Shown here in pieces: positions 7,215-14,555 of a stretch of DNA of 64,000 nucleotides. Origin of the DNA: Oscillospiraceae bacterium (GTDB lineage: Bacteria; Bacillota; Clostridia; Oscillospirales; Ruminococcaceae); the NCBI GenBank assembly GCA_031280965.1, contig JAITFZ010000030.1, forward strand, positions 1 through 64,000, read 5' to 3'. Below the pieces are notes generated by a model. It was not told the DNA's origin. It worked only from the letters and a program-made list of their open reading frames with translations, and made no database searches. Numbering within the stretch: the first letter of the stretch is position 1; every line of letters begins with the position of its first letter. Position numbers and translations under genes: made by a program.

Positions 7215-7934
7215 TTAATCCATTACAATTCTTATGCTTTTGCCGAGATTGGCTTTTTGCCGACTTGGAGTACCTGCTCCGGATTCTCCTGATTTAAGCT
7301 TCAGGAACTTAAAAAAGAACGCCAGCGCACACGCTATTACTGTACCGATTTTTATTTTCACTTTGCAATGCAGGATAAAAACCGAGTCTTCACTTAAAAA
7401 ATCGGGTTGAATGTTAACGCGCTCCACCTTCACGGTTGAAATCGCTTTAAGCCACGCAATGAGCGAATAAATCGCCGCGTTCTGCACCCCGAAGTTGAAC
7501 GCCGCCGCAGCAGCATCCGAACCGCCTGTTATACTGTCGATATAAAGTTCGGTTACTTTGATTCTCTTAATCAATTTTTTGAACGGATTTGCCACGCTGT
7601 CAATCAGCATTTTAATAAGGTTTATATCTAAGTCGGGGATATTTTTTTCGAGTTTTTTCTTTTTTGGCGGGGTTTGTGTTGATTCCGAGACTTTCTGCAT
7701 AGTTGCCTGTGTTTTTACAGGTGCTTTTGCTTTTACGGACGAACGATGTCTGTGCCTGCTTTTAATACGCTTTTTTTTGTTTTTTTTCGGCTTTTTATCT
7801 GAAAATAAATCAAAGAACAAAAGACGTACTTTTATTTCCGCTTGGTTCTGATAATCCACGATGAATACCAAAGGCAGGGACAACAGCAACACGAAAAGCA
7901 ACAGAACCGCACATATAATTATTAACGCAATCAT
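7215..7934 (-). CDS. DUF2953 domain protein (sporulation cluster)
   Basis: The 239-residue protein has an N-terminal transmembrane helix (residues 2-25), a long Lys/Arg-rich linker (about 50-85, with KKNKKKRIKSRHRHR), and a C-terminal DUF2953-like domain with ELYIDSITGGSDAAAAAFNFG and INVQPDF-type strands. DUF2953 genes commonly sit beside gerW (ytfJ) in Firmicutes, and the same pairing is seen here. It should be membrane-anchored with a basic stretch next to the membrane. Its biochemical role is unknown. Its start overlaps the scpB stop by 4 bases. Confidence 0.8.
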   Translation of the reverse strand: MIALIIICAVLLLFVLLLSLPLVFIVDYQNQAEIKVRLLFFDLFSDKKPKKNKKKRIKSRHRHRSSVKAKAPVKTQATMQKVSESTQTPPKKKKLEKNIPDLDINLIKMLIDSVANPFKKLIKRIKVTELYIDSITGGSDAAAAAFNFGVQNAAIYSLIAWLKAISTVKVERVNIQPDFLSEDSVFILHCKVKIKIGTVIACALAFFFKFLKLKSGESGAGTPSRQKANLGKSIRIVMD

Positions 7935-8488
7935 ATCCCGTATTCCTCATACTGAGCATCGAGCCGCATTTGCCCCTCCTCGTCCGGAAAAGGCGGTAAC
8001 TGACCGATTTCATTCAAGCCGAACGAACGCAGAAACGCCTGCGTTGTTCTGTAAGTCACCGGGCGCCCGGGAAGGTCTAACCGTCCCGCTTCTTCTATAA
8101 GTCCGCGCTCTGCAAGGGAATTCACGACACTGTTACTGTCCACGCCCCTGATTTGCTCGACATAAGCCTTAGTCACAGGCTGATTATAAGCAACCGCCGC
8201 GAGTACCTCCATCGCCGCCTGCGAAAGCGGCGTCTGCCTTTTTATTTCGAGCGCGGCTTTTATAAAAGGCGCGTATTCCGTGCGGGTGGTAATCTGATAG
8301 CTGTCTTCAAGCCGTACAATCCTAAGTCCGCTGTCGGAAACATTGTATTTTCTTTCAAGCTGTCCGATTAGCTTTGAAGCTGTTTCGGTGTCAATTCCGG
8401 CGGCTTCGGAAAGCCTGTTTAAGCTCACCGGCTCACCCGCCGCGAAAAGTATGGCTTCAGCTATTGCGATTCTTTCTTGTAATTCCAT
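7931..8488 (-). CDS. scpB: Segregation and condensation protein B
   Basis: The 185-residue ScpB has two winged-helix domains, with the diagnostic stretches AEAILFAAGEPVSL, TPLSQAAMEVLAAVAYNQP and EQIRGVDSNSVVNSL, and GRLDLPGRPVTYRTT near the C-terminus. With ScpA and SMC it forms the condensin-like complex that compacts and separates chromosomes. Length is normal. The ScpA stop directly abuts its ATG, so the two proteins are co-translated. Confidence 0.95.
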   Translation of the reverse strand: MELQERIAIAEAILFAAGEPVSLNRLSEAAGIDTETASKLIGQLERKYNVSDSGLRIVRLEDSYQITTRTEYAPFIKAALEIKRQTPLSQAAMEVLAAVAYNQPVTKAYVEQIRGVDSNSVVNSLAERGLIEEAGRLDLPGRPVTYRTTQAFLRSFGLNEIGQLPPFPDEEGQMRLDAQYEEYGI

Positions 8489-9175
8489 CTATTTGCTTAT
8501 AACCTCCACGATTTCCCCGTCGTCGGAGAATTTCACACGTCCGTGAGCCGATAATTCCAGCAATGCTAAGAAAACGGCAACTCTGTCGGAGCGTGACTGT
8601 CCCTTATAGAATTCCTCGAGCCTGAATTTACCGCCGTGACGGATTTGCTTTAGTATGAAAACTATTTTTGAGAAGACGCTGACGTATTTTTGCAACATGG
8701 CGGGCATGACAGGCAACGGCATAGATGAAAGCCTGTCCCTGCCTAAGACAGAAGCGAGAGCGTTTATAAGCTCGTCCGTTTCGTGAAGCCCGCGGTACTC
8801 GTTGTCAACCGGCAGTTCTTCCGGCTCCCGCGTGAAAATATCCGCGCCTTTATATAATTCTGCAAGCCGTGCCGCCGCTTTTTTGTAGAGCGCGTATTCC
8901 TCAAGCGAGTGCTGAAGCTCTTTTTTAAGTTCCTCAAGCTCGTGCTTAGGGAGCAGTGCCGCGCTTTTCATATAAATCAGCCGCGCCGCCATTTCAAGAA
9001 ACTCGCCGGCAATTTCAATATCGGCTTCACGCATTGCATCAAGGTAGAGCAGAAATTGTTCAAGCAATACCGAAATTTTTATATCGGTAATGCTGAGTTT
9101 ATGCTTTGAAATAAGCGTCAGCATAAGGTCTAACGGACCTTCATATACCTCGGTTTTAAAGCTGAATTCTGCCAT
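8489..9175 (-). CDS. scpA: Segregation and condensation protein A (kleisin)
   Basis: The 228-residue kleisin begins with the family hallmark FKTEVYEGPLDLMLTLI, then IAGEFLEMAARLIYMKSAALLP, which binds the SMC neck. The C-terminal winged helix (VAVFLALLELSAHGRVKF) binds the SMC head. It bridges the SMC dimer and ScpB. Its ATG shares one base with the stop of the upstream M50 protease gene, and its stop abuts scpB. Confidence 0.95.
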   Translation of the reverse strand: MAEFSFKTEVYEGPLDLMLTLISKHKLSITDIKISVLLEQFLLYLDAMREADIEIAGEFLEMAARLIYMKSAALLPKHELEELKKELQHSLEEYALYKKAAARLAELYKGADIFTREPEELPVDNEYRGLHETDELINALASVLGRDRLSSMPLPVMPAMLQKYVSVFSKIVFILKQIRHGGKFRLEEFYKGQSRSDRVAVFLALLELSAHGRVKFSDDGEIVEVISK

Positions 9176-9888
9176 TATCGTATAAACCCCGAAAGAAAAT
9201 CAAGCCCTCTAATTATATAAAGGCTGATAAAACCGATGAAATTCCTGATGAACGGCGTCAAAAACAATACCATGAAGAAAATCATCGTTATCATTCTTTG
9301 ATGTTCCATCATTTTATATATATAACGCGGCTTCAGGAAGAAAAACAGAATTTTCGAGCCGTCAAGCGGCGGTATGGGTATAAGGTTGAATACGGCAATG
9401 TAAACGTTTATCTGTACTATCAGCCAAAAAGCATCCGGCAAATAAGCTATGGCGGAATCCGACATAAAAACACTCACCGGGATTAGCTTAAAAATTATAA
9501 TAAAAATATAAGCGATGATTATGTTAGATGCGGGACCGGCGGCGGCGGTCAGCGCCATCGCGGTTTTGGCTTTAACCTTGTTACAGCGCGAAGGGTTTAC
9601 CGGAACAGGTTTTGCCCATCCGAGCGGGAAGAACAGCATCATAAGCGAACCCATTAAATCTATATGCACGAGCGGATTGAGCGTAAGCCTTCCTTGCCGT
9701 TCCGCCGTATCATCGCCGAGAAATTTAGCCATAAAGCCGTGAGCGTATTCATGAATCGGAAAAACCACGAATATCATAAACCCTACTGCAAAAAACGAAA
9801 TCAAAACCATGATTGCGCCTTCTTCGCTCGGGCTTGTAAGCCAATTTAAAAGGCTGAATACCGGGCGAAATCTTAACATATCTAACAT
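9175..9888 (-). CDS. Site-2 protease family (M50) membrane metalloprotease
   Basis: The 237-residue membrane protein has the zinc motif HEYAH (H46, E47, H50) in a transmembrane helix, then a second motif NLIPIPPLDGSKIL that supplies the third zinc ligand (Asp). It has about five hydrophobic segments and no PDZ domain, like the compact YwhC/SpoIVFB-like group found next to scpA/scpB in many Firmicutes. The substrate is not known. An AGGGAG site precedes the ATG, and a sigma-A-like promoter lies at 9932-9960, so this is the first gene of the M50-scpA-scpB operon. Confidence 0.88.
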   Translation of the reverse strand: MLDMLRFRPVFSLLNWLTSPSEEGAIMVLISFFAVGFMIFVVFPIHEYAHGFMAKFLGDDTAERQGRLTLNPLVHIDLMGSLMMLFFPLGWAKPVPVNPSRCNKVKAKTAMALTAAAGPASNIIIAYIFIIIFKLIPVSVFMSDSAIAYLPDAFWLIVQINVYIAVFNLIPIPPLDGSKILFFFLKPRYIYKMMEHQRMITMIFFMVLFLTPFIRNFIGFISLYIIRGLDFLSGFIR

Positions 9889-9931
9889 AAAAAATGAAAG
9901 CTCCCTTAGTAAATTTTAGGCACTTACAATA

Positions 9932-9960
9932 ATATTAACATATTTGCCCAAAATTTGCAA
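9932..9960 (-). promoter_or_regulatory. Promoter for the M50-scpA-scpB operon
   Basis: TTGCAA (9960-9955), a 17-base spacer and TAATAT (9937-9932) on the minus strand. The predicted start is about 35-40 nt before the M50 ATG. Confidence 0.55.
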
Positions 9961-9998
9961 GTATTTTTTACAAATAAAAAAATTACAGCATATATTTA

Positions 9999-10027
9999 TT
10001 GACTTGTCAATTATTTTTTGTTACAAT
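9999..10027 (+). promoter_or_regulatory. Promoter for the adenylyltransferase gene
   Basis: TTGACT (9999-10004), a 17-base spacer and TACAAT (10022-10027). The leader is short, about 37 nt, and AT-rich. Confidence 0.65.
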
Positions 10028-10070
10028 CAAATTAAATTATTATTATTTTTTTTTACAAGGTATAAGCAAA

Positions 10071-10790
10071 ATGATTAATTACAATTTGATTTTAAGGCAG
10101 GTTAAAGACAGCTATACCGAACTTCTTCAGGATAACTTAACCGGCATATATGTTCACGGCTCAATCGCTTTTAACTGCTTTAACCCGGATAAAAGCGATA
10201 TTGATTACATCGCGGTCATAAACAGCCCGCTTACGCCTGATATAAAAAGCAAGCTCATTAAGGAAACCTTGCGGATTAATAAATCCGCCCCGAAAAAAGG
10301 CTTGGAAATGAGCGTTGTGTTAAAAGAACATTGCGTGAGCTTCAAGCACCCTGCACCATTTGAACTGCATTTCTCAAACACGCACTGCGAAACAACAAGC
10401 GGCGTTGACAAAGACCTTGCCGCCCATTTCACGATAATTAAAAACGCAGGCGTTGTATTATACGGTGAGCCGATTGACAGCGTATTCGGTGAAGTCCCGA
10501 AAGCTGATTATTTTGACAGTATTAAATCAGATATTGAAAACGCGGGAGATGAAATAAGCTATAACCGGTTTGATTTAATACTGAATTTATGCAGGGTTCT
10601 CGCATATAAGCAAGACGGCTTGATTCTTTCAAAAGAAGCGGGCGGGAAATGGGGATTGGAGAATGTGGGCGAGAAATACCGCAGTGTTATAAAAACAGCG
10701 TTTGACCGATATTTATCGGCTCATGATGCAGTAATTAATCACGATTTGGCATCGGATTTTTACGATTATATGCTTAGCCGCATTTCATAA
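10071..10790 (+). CDS. Aminoglycoside adenylyltransferase-like nucleotidyltransferase (DUF4111)
   Basis: The 239-residue protein has an N-terminal polymerase-beta-type nucleotidyltransferase domain with G30-S31 and the acidic pair D43/D45 in GSIAFNCFNPDKSDIDYIAV, and a C-terminal helical DUF4111 domain (KWGLENVGEKY, AYKQDGLILSKEAGGKW). This is the layout of ANT(3'')/ANT(9) streptomycin/spectinomycin adenylyltransferases. Chromosomal members of this family are often not proven resistance enzymes, so activity on a drug is an inference. The gene has its own promoter and no mobile-element neighbours. I chose ATG 10071; an in-frame ATG at 9999 falls inside the promoter. Confidence 0.8.
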   Translation: MINYNLILRQVKDSYTELLQDNLTGIYVHGSIAFNCFNPDKSDIDYIAVINSPLTPDIKSKLIKETLRINKSAPKKGLEMSVVLKEHCVSFKHPAPFELHFSNTHCETTSGVDKDLAAHFTIIKNAGVVLYGEPIDSVFGEVPKADYFDSIKSDIENAGDEISYNRFDLILNLCRVLAYKQDGLILSKEAGGKWGLENVGEKYRSVIKTAFDRYLSAHDAVINHDLASDFYDYMLSRIS

Positions 10791-10796
10791 TATGCT

Positions 10797-11315
10797 TCAA
10801 TAAAACCAAAGCCCCACAACTAACCCGCTTAAAATCCACAGCGTTAAATCCCCCGCCAGCGCCGACGGAAGCGCGTGGCGGGTTTTCCGAACCTTGGTCG
10901 CGGCGAAGTAGACGGCGATTACATAAAAAGTCGTTTCACTGCTGCCGAGGATTACGCTCGCCACCCGTCCGGCATAGCTGTCGGGTCCTGTTTGCCCGAG
11001 TACCGATTCAAAGATTGCAACTGAACCGCTCCCGGAAAAAGGGCGCATTATAACGAGCGGCGTGACCTCCCCCGGAAAGCCGAGAAAATTCGTAACCGGC
11101 GACAACAGCGCGGATATAAGCGCCAGCCCGCCCGATGCGCGAAACATCCCAACCGACAACACCAGTGTAAACAGCGCGGGGAAAATGTCGAGTACCGTGC
11201 TTATTCCTTCTTTTACTCCGCGTGTAAACTCGGTGAAGATGTCGGTTTTCCTGCATAAACCGTAAACAAGAACAAATACAAATATTACGGGAATTGCAAA
11301 ATCGGAAACATTCAT
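10797..11315 (-). CDS. spmB: Spore maturation protein B
   Basis: The 172-residue membrane protein is a nucleoside-recognition (Gate) domain protein: FTEFTRGVKEGISTVLDIFPALF, then ITNFLGFPGEVTPLVIMRPFSGSGS-type motifs, then VILGSSETTFYVIAVYFA. In Bacillus SpmB acts with SpmA in dehydration of the spore core. Its ATG overlaps the spmA stop by 4 bases. The stop lies only 6 bases from that of the convergent adenylyltransferase gene. Confidence 0.93.
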   Translation of the reverse strand: MNVSDFAIPVIFVFVLVYGLCRKTDIFTEFTRGVKEGISTVLDIFPALFTLVLSVGMFRASGGLALISALLSPVTNFLGFPGEVTPLVIMRPFSGSGSVAIFESVLGQTGPDSYAGRVASVILGSSETTFYVIAVYFAATKVRKTRHALPSALAGDLTLWILSGLVVGLWFY

Positions 11316-11914
11316 TTAACACCTGCTTTCTTGCGCTGTTTTGATAAGATTTTCGCTGTTATGAGCGAAATTGTCACTGCGGCTAATGATGTAATCCATA
11401 CAACCGGAAGGATTTCCATTGGCGCCGCTGAGCCGTTTTTCAGGCGCAGAGCGGCGGCTGTTGTAGGGATGATTTGAAGGCTCGCCGTATTAAGCACAAC
11501 AAAAATTACCATGTTATTCGAGGCATACTCACCCGTACACTCTTCCTTCTCAAGTTCGCGCATCGCCGCAATACCGAACGGCGTTGAGGCGTTGCCGAGA
11601 CCGAGCATGTTCGCCGTTATGTTTAAAACTATAAACCCCAGCGCCTTGCCGTTCGGGTCGATACCCTTAAAAAGCTTCGTCAGTATCGGTCGGAACACCT
11701 TCGCAAGTACATCAACAAGCCCCGCTGTCTGCGCTACCCGCATTATGCCGCTCCACAGGCAAATAATCCCGCAAAGCGTCAGGCAAAGTGTAATTGCGTT
11801 CTGCACCTCCGAAAGCGCCGCGTCTGATACAGCCGCCACATCACCACCTATTATACCGAAAATTAACGAAAAAGCCACAAGCCCCGCGAAAACCCACTTC
11901 ATCATATTAAGCAC
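11312..11914 (-). CDS. spmA: Spore maturation protein A
   Basis: The 200-residue polytopic membrane protein carries the SpmA Gate-domain signature (VFRPILTKLFKGIDPNGKAL, NITANMLGLGNASTPFGI, STAAALRLKNGSAAP-like stretch). SpmA and SpmB probably form a membrane pair affecting spore-core dehydration and heat resistance. It is the first gene of the pair; the short upstream region is AT-rich with TTAAC/GTTAA repeats. The pair is commonly found near dacB and scpAB in Firmicutes, as here. Confidence 0.93.
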   Translation of the reverse strand: MLNMMKWVFAGLVAFSLIFGIIGGDVAAVSDAALSEVQNAITLCLTLCGIICLWSGIMRVAQTAGLVDVLAKVFRPILTKLFKGIDPNGKALGFIVLNITANMLGLGNASTPFGIAAMRELEKEECTGEYASNNMVIFVVLNTASLQIIPTTAAALRLKNGSAAPMEILPVVWITSLAAVTISLITAKILSKQRKKAGVK

Positions 11915-12028
11915 CTCTTGATTATTAACATATTGTTAATATCATGTTAATCATTTGGACACATATTTTCAACTCCTGTGTGCTACTATAAATATATACA
12001 AGAGTATATTAAAAGGAGAGTTGATAAT

Positions 12029-12403
12029 ATGCCGTGGAATTATGAAGTTATTGATTTAAACGATGCAATTACGAGAGCTATGGGACGTAAAGAGCTGTAT
12101 AAAGGCTGGCTTGACGCTTTTCTCAAGGATGAAAGTTTTGTCCCCGTTGCGGAAGCTTTTAAAAACAAAGACCCTGAAACCGCCCGCAACGCCCTGCACA
12201 AGCTCAAAAGCACAGCGGGCAACTTATCTGTCATGTCGGTTTTCAGGCAGGCGGAAGCGCTCGGTGTAAAAATAAAAGAAAGTGCGGACTTCGATTCGCT
12301 CGATGACGACCTGAAAGCGCTTAGCGAAAGTTTTTACAGCGCTAAGAAAATGCATGACGACAACATCAGCGAGCTGTTAAATTATGGTGAATTGAGTTTT
12401 TAA
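12029..12403 (+). CDS. Stand-alone Hpt (histidine phosphotransfer) protein
   Basis: The 124-residue helical protein has the Hpt motif with the phospho-accepting H57 in ALHKLKSTAGNLSVMS and the following helix FRQAEALGVKIKES. Such proteins pass phosphate between response regulators and hybrid kinases. No hybrid kinase or response regulator is adjacent, so the partner is unknown. AAAGGAGAG precedes ATG 12029. It is followed 39 bases later by an ABC exporter gene with which it may be co-transcribed. The N-terminal MPWNYEVIDLNDAITRAMGR segment is typical of Hpt proteins in anaerobic Firmicutes. Confidence 0.8.
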   Translation: MPWNYEVIDLNDAITRAMGRKELYKGWLDAFLKDESFVPVAEAFKNKDPETARNALHKLKSTAGNLSVMSVFRQAEALGVKIKESADFDSLDDDLKALSESFYSAKKMHDDNISELLNYGELSF

Positions 12404-12442
12404 TCTAACCTTTTAAGGTTTATTTGGAGGGTTGGTTTAATA

Positions 12443-14203
12443 TTGAAGACATTAATTAAAATTTATAAGAAAGCCGGAAATTATAAGCTCCATATCATAA
12501 TTGCGGCGATTGCCACGCTTTTAGTGACCGCCGCGAACCTTGCCGCGCCGCGGATTACCCAGCAAATGGTGAAGGTTCTGCAGGATGGCAGTTCGAGTTC
12601 AGCCGACATGCCGAGACTTATCCGCATTGCCCTGCTTCTGCTTGCCGTGTTCGTTGTGCGGGCAATCTGCCAGTTCCTGTACAGCTACGTAGGGCATGTC
12701 GCCGCGTGGAAATACGTTTCGGAACTGCACACGGAAATTTATTCTCATTTACAAAAGCTGTCCGTCGGCTACTACAGTGATAAGCAGACGGGTCAGCTTA
12801 TGTCGCGTATAATCAACGATACAAGGAACTTTGAAACACTGATTGCTCACGCTGTTCCCGAGCTTGCAGCGGGGATTATTTTATTTGTGGGTGTAAGTAT
12901 TATTTTATTTACTACGAATGTGGTATTGGCGGCGCTGACATTTATTCCGGTGCCGTTTTTGCTTTTTGTTTTCCCTGTACTCAAAAAATCCCGCGCCCGT
13001 CACAGAGAGGCGCAGGAGCATGTGGCTGAGCTAAACGCCACGCTTCAGGACAATTTCTCCGGTATAAAAGAAATACAGATTTTCTGCCGCCAGCAGGATG
13101 AATCTGCCCGTGTTTCCGCAACATCGAAAAAATACTCGAAGTCATTAATACGCGCCTTGTTTTATTCAGCGGTGATGCACCCGTTGATTGGCTTTGCGAC
13201 TTCTGCCGGAAATGTAATCGTAGTGGGTGTCGGCGGATATTTGGCTCTTAATAATCATGGTATGCAGCTTCATGAAATCGTAGCGTTTCTGCTTTACCTC
13301 GGTGTGTTTTACGGACCCGTGGGGCAGGTAGCGCGACTCGTTGAGGACATGCAGTCGGGTATCGCGGGCGGTGAACGCGTGTTTGAAATCCTTGATACCG
13401 AGCCGGATATAACGGATTTGCCGAACGCGAAAGACGTCGGTATTCTTAAAGGAAACATCGAGTTCAAAAACGTGAATTTTACTTACGCACCCCCTGACGG
13501 TACCTCCCTCAAAGAGGGAGGCTATGCCTTAAAAGACATCAGCTTTATTCAGCCCGCGAAACAAATGTACGCCGTCATAGGACCGACAGGCGTCGGAAAA
13601 ACCACCCTCGCCGCTCTGCTTCCGAGGTTTTATGATGTTACGGGCGGGGAAATATTAATTGATAATATAAATATACGGCACATGACCTTACAAAGTCTGC
13701 GCCGTAATATAAGCATGGTTTTACAGGATGTGTTCCTTTTTAACGGTACTATCGGTGAGAATATCAGCTACGGCAGCCCGCTTGCAACAAACGCCGAGGT
13801 GATTGCGGCGGCTAAAACCGCCTGTATTCACGACTTTATAAGTGAATTACCCCTTGGTTACGACACAATGGTCGGCGAGCGCGGAATGCGTCTTTCCGGC
13901 GGGCAGAAACAGCGCATTTCAATCGCCCGAAGCCTGCTTTGCAACGCGCCGATTTTAATTTTAGACGAGGCAACTTCGGCAGTTGACACCGAAACCGAAC
14001 GTGAAATTCAAGAAGCTATTCAAAAAATCGCGGGTTCAAGAACGCTGATTGTAATTGCACACCGTCTTTCCACAGTAAAGCGCGCAGACTGCATAATCGT
14101 GCTGAAAGACGGCATGGTTGCCGAAAGCGGAAGTCACAGCGGGTTAATGAAAAAAGCGGGGCTGTATAAGCATTTGGTGGAAATTCAGCGTATAAAGGAA
14201 TAG
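12443..14203 (+). CDS. ABC exporter, fused permease and ATPase
   Basis: The 586-residue half-transporter has six transmembrane helices (about 15-310) and a nucleotide-binding domain (about 335-585) with Walker A GPTGVGKTT (about 379-387), signature LSGGQKQ, Walker B ILILDEATS and H-loop IAHRLS. It should work as a homodimer exporting lipids, peptides or drugs; substrate unknown. It starts with TTG, preceded by GGAGG. The A-loop region (YAPPDG...YALKD) is about 10 residues longer than usual because a perfect DNA palindrome (13503-13521) sits there in frame. Confidence 0.92.
   Translation: MKTLIKIYKKAGNYKLHIIIAAIATLLVTAANLAAPRITQQMVKVLQDGSSSSADMPRLIRIALLLLAVFVVRAICQFLYSYVGHVAAWKYVSELHTEIYSHLQKLSVGYYSDKQTGQLMSRIINDTRNFETLIAHAVPELAAGIILFVGVSIILFTTNVVLAALTFIPVPFLLFVFPVLKKSRARHREAQEHVAELNATLQDNFSGIKEIQIFCRQQDESARVSATSKKYSKSLIRALFYSAVMHPLIGFATSAGNVIVVGVGGYLALNNHGMQLHEIVAFLLYLGVFYGPVGQVARLVEDMQSGIAGGERVFEILDTEPDITDLPNAKDVGILKGNIEFKNVNFTYAPPDGTSLKEGGYALKDISFIQPAKQMYAVIGPTGVGKTTLAALLPRFYDVTGGEILIDNINIRHMTLQSLRRNISMVLQDVFLFNGTIGENISYGSPLATNAEVIAAAKTACIHDFISELPLGYDTMVGERGMRLSGGQKQRISIARSLLCNAPILILDEATSAVDTETEREIQEAIQKIAGSRTLIVIAHRLSTVKRADCIIVLKDGMVAESGSHSGLMKKAGLYKHLVEIQRIKE
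13503..13521. repeat. In-frame palindromic element inside the ABC transporter gene
   Basis: CCTCCCTC (13503-13510), loop AAA, GAGGGAGG (13514-13521): a perfect 8-bp GC-rich hairpin. It codes for about TSLKEGG, between the aromatic A-loop stretch and the conserved ALKDISF strand, where family members have a short turn. It looks like a small mobile palindrome tolerated in a surface loop. I see no second copy in the window. Confidence 0.55.
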
Positions 14204-14247
14204 ATTCTAATCCGGTACAGCAAATCTGCCCACAAAACCTTGTCGGT

Positions 14248-14532
14248 TTAAAGCGACATCTCCTTTGCATTTGTAACCACTTCCGCATAAATCGTCGCCA
14301 CAATCTGATACAGCTCCGGCGGCACCATCGCCCCGCTGTTAAGCATAACAAGAAGCGCCGCCGTACTGTCGTCGCGGTAAATCGGTACACCGTTTTCGTC
14401 GGCGATATTGACGATTTTCTGCGCCAATTCACCCAGCCCCGAAGCAACCACCACCGGCGCAAAGTTCAGTTCGGGGTTATATTTCAATGCGACTGCGGCT
14501 TTCTGCCCGTAGTTTAATTTACGCCTTGACAT
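14248..14532 (-). CDS. FlhB C-terminal-domain-like protein (YlqH/FhlB type)
   Basis: The 94-residue protein matches the cytoplasmic C-terminal domain of FlhB/EscU without its membrane part: AAVALKYNPELNFAPVVVASG, then ADENGVPIYRDDSTAALLVM, then PPELYQIVATIYAEVV. The usual NPTH autocleavage site reads NPEL. Bacillus has the same kind of small protein (YlqH). In FlhB this domain switches the export apparatus from hook to filament substrates, so this may bind the export gate. It lies 23 bases after a FliK-like gene, which supports a flagellar-export link. Confidence 0.85.
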   Translation of the reverse strand: MSRRKLNYGQKAAVALKYNPELNFAPVVVASGLGELAQKIVNIADENGVPIYRDDSTAALLVMLNSGAMVPPELYQIVATIYAEVVTNAKEMSL

Positions 14533-14555
14533 CAGACCGAACCTCCTTATAAATT

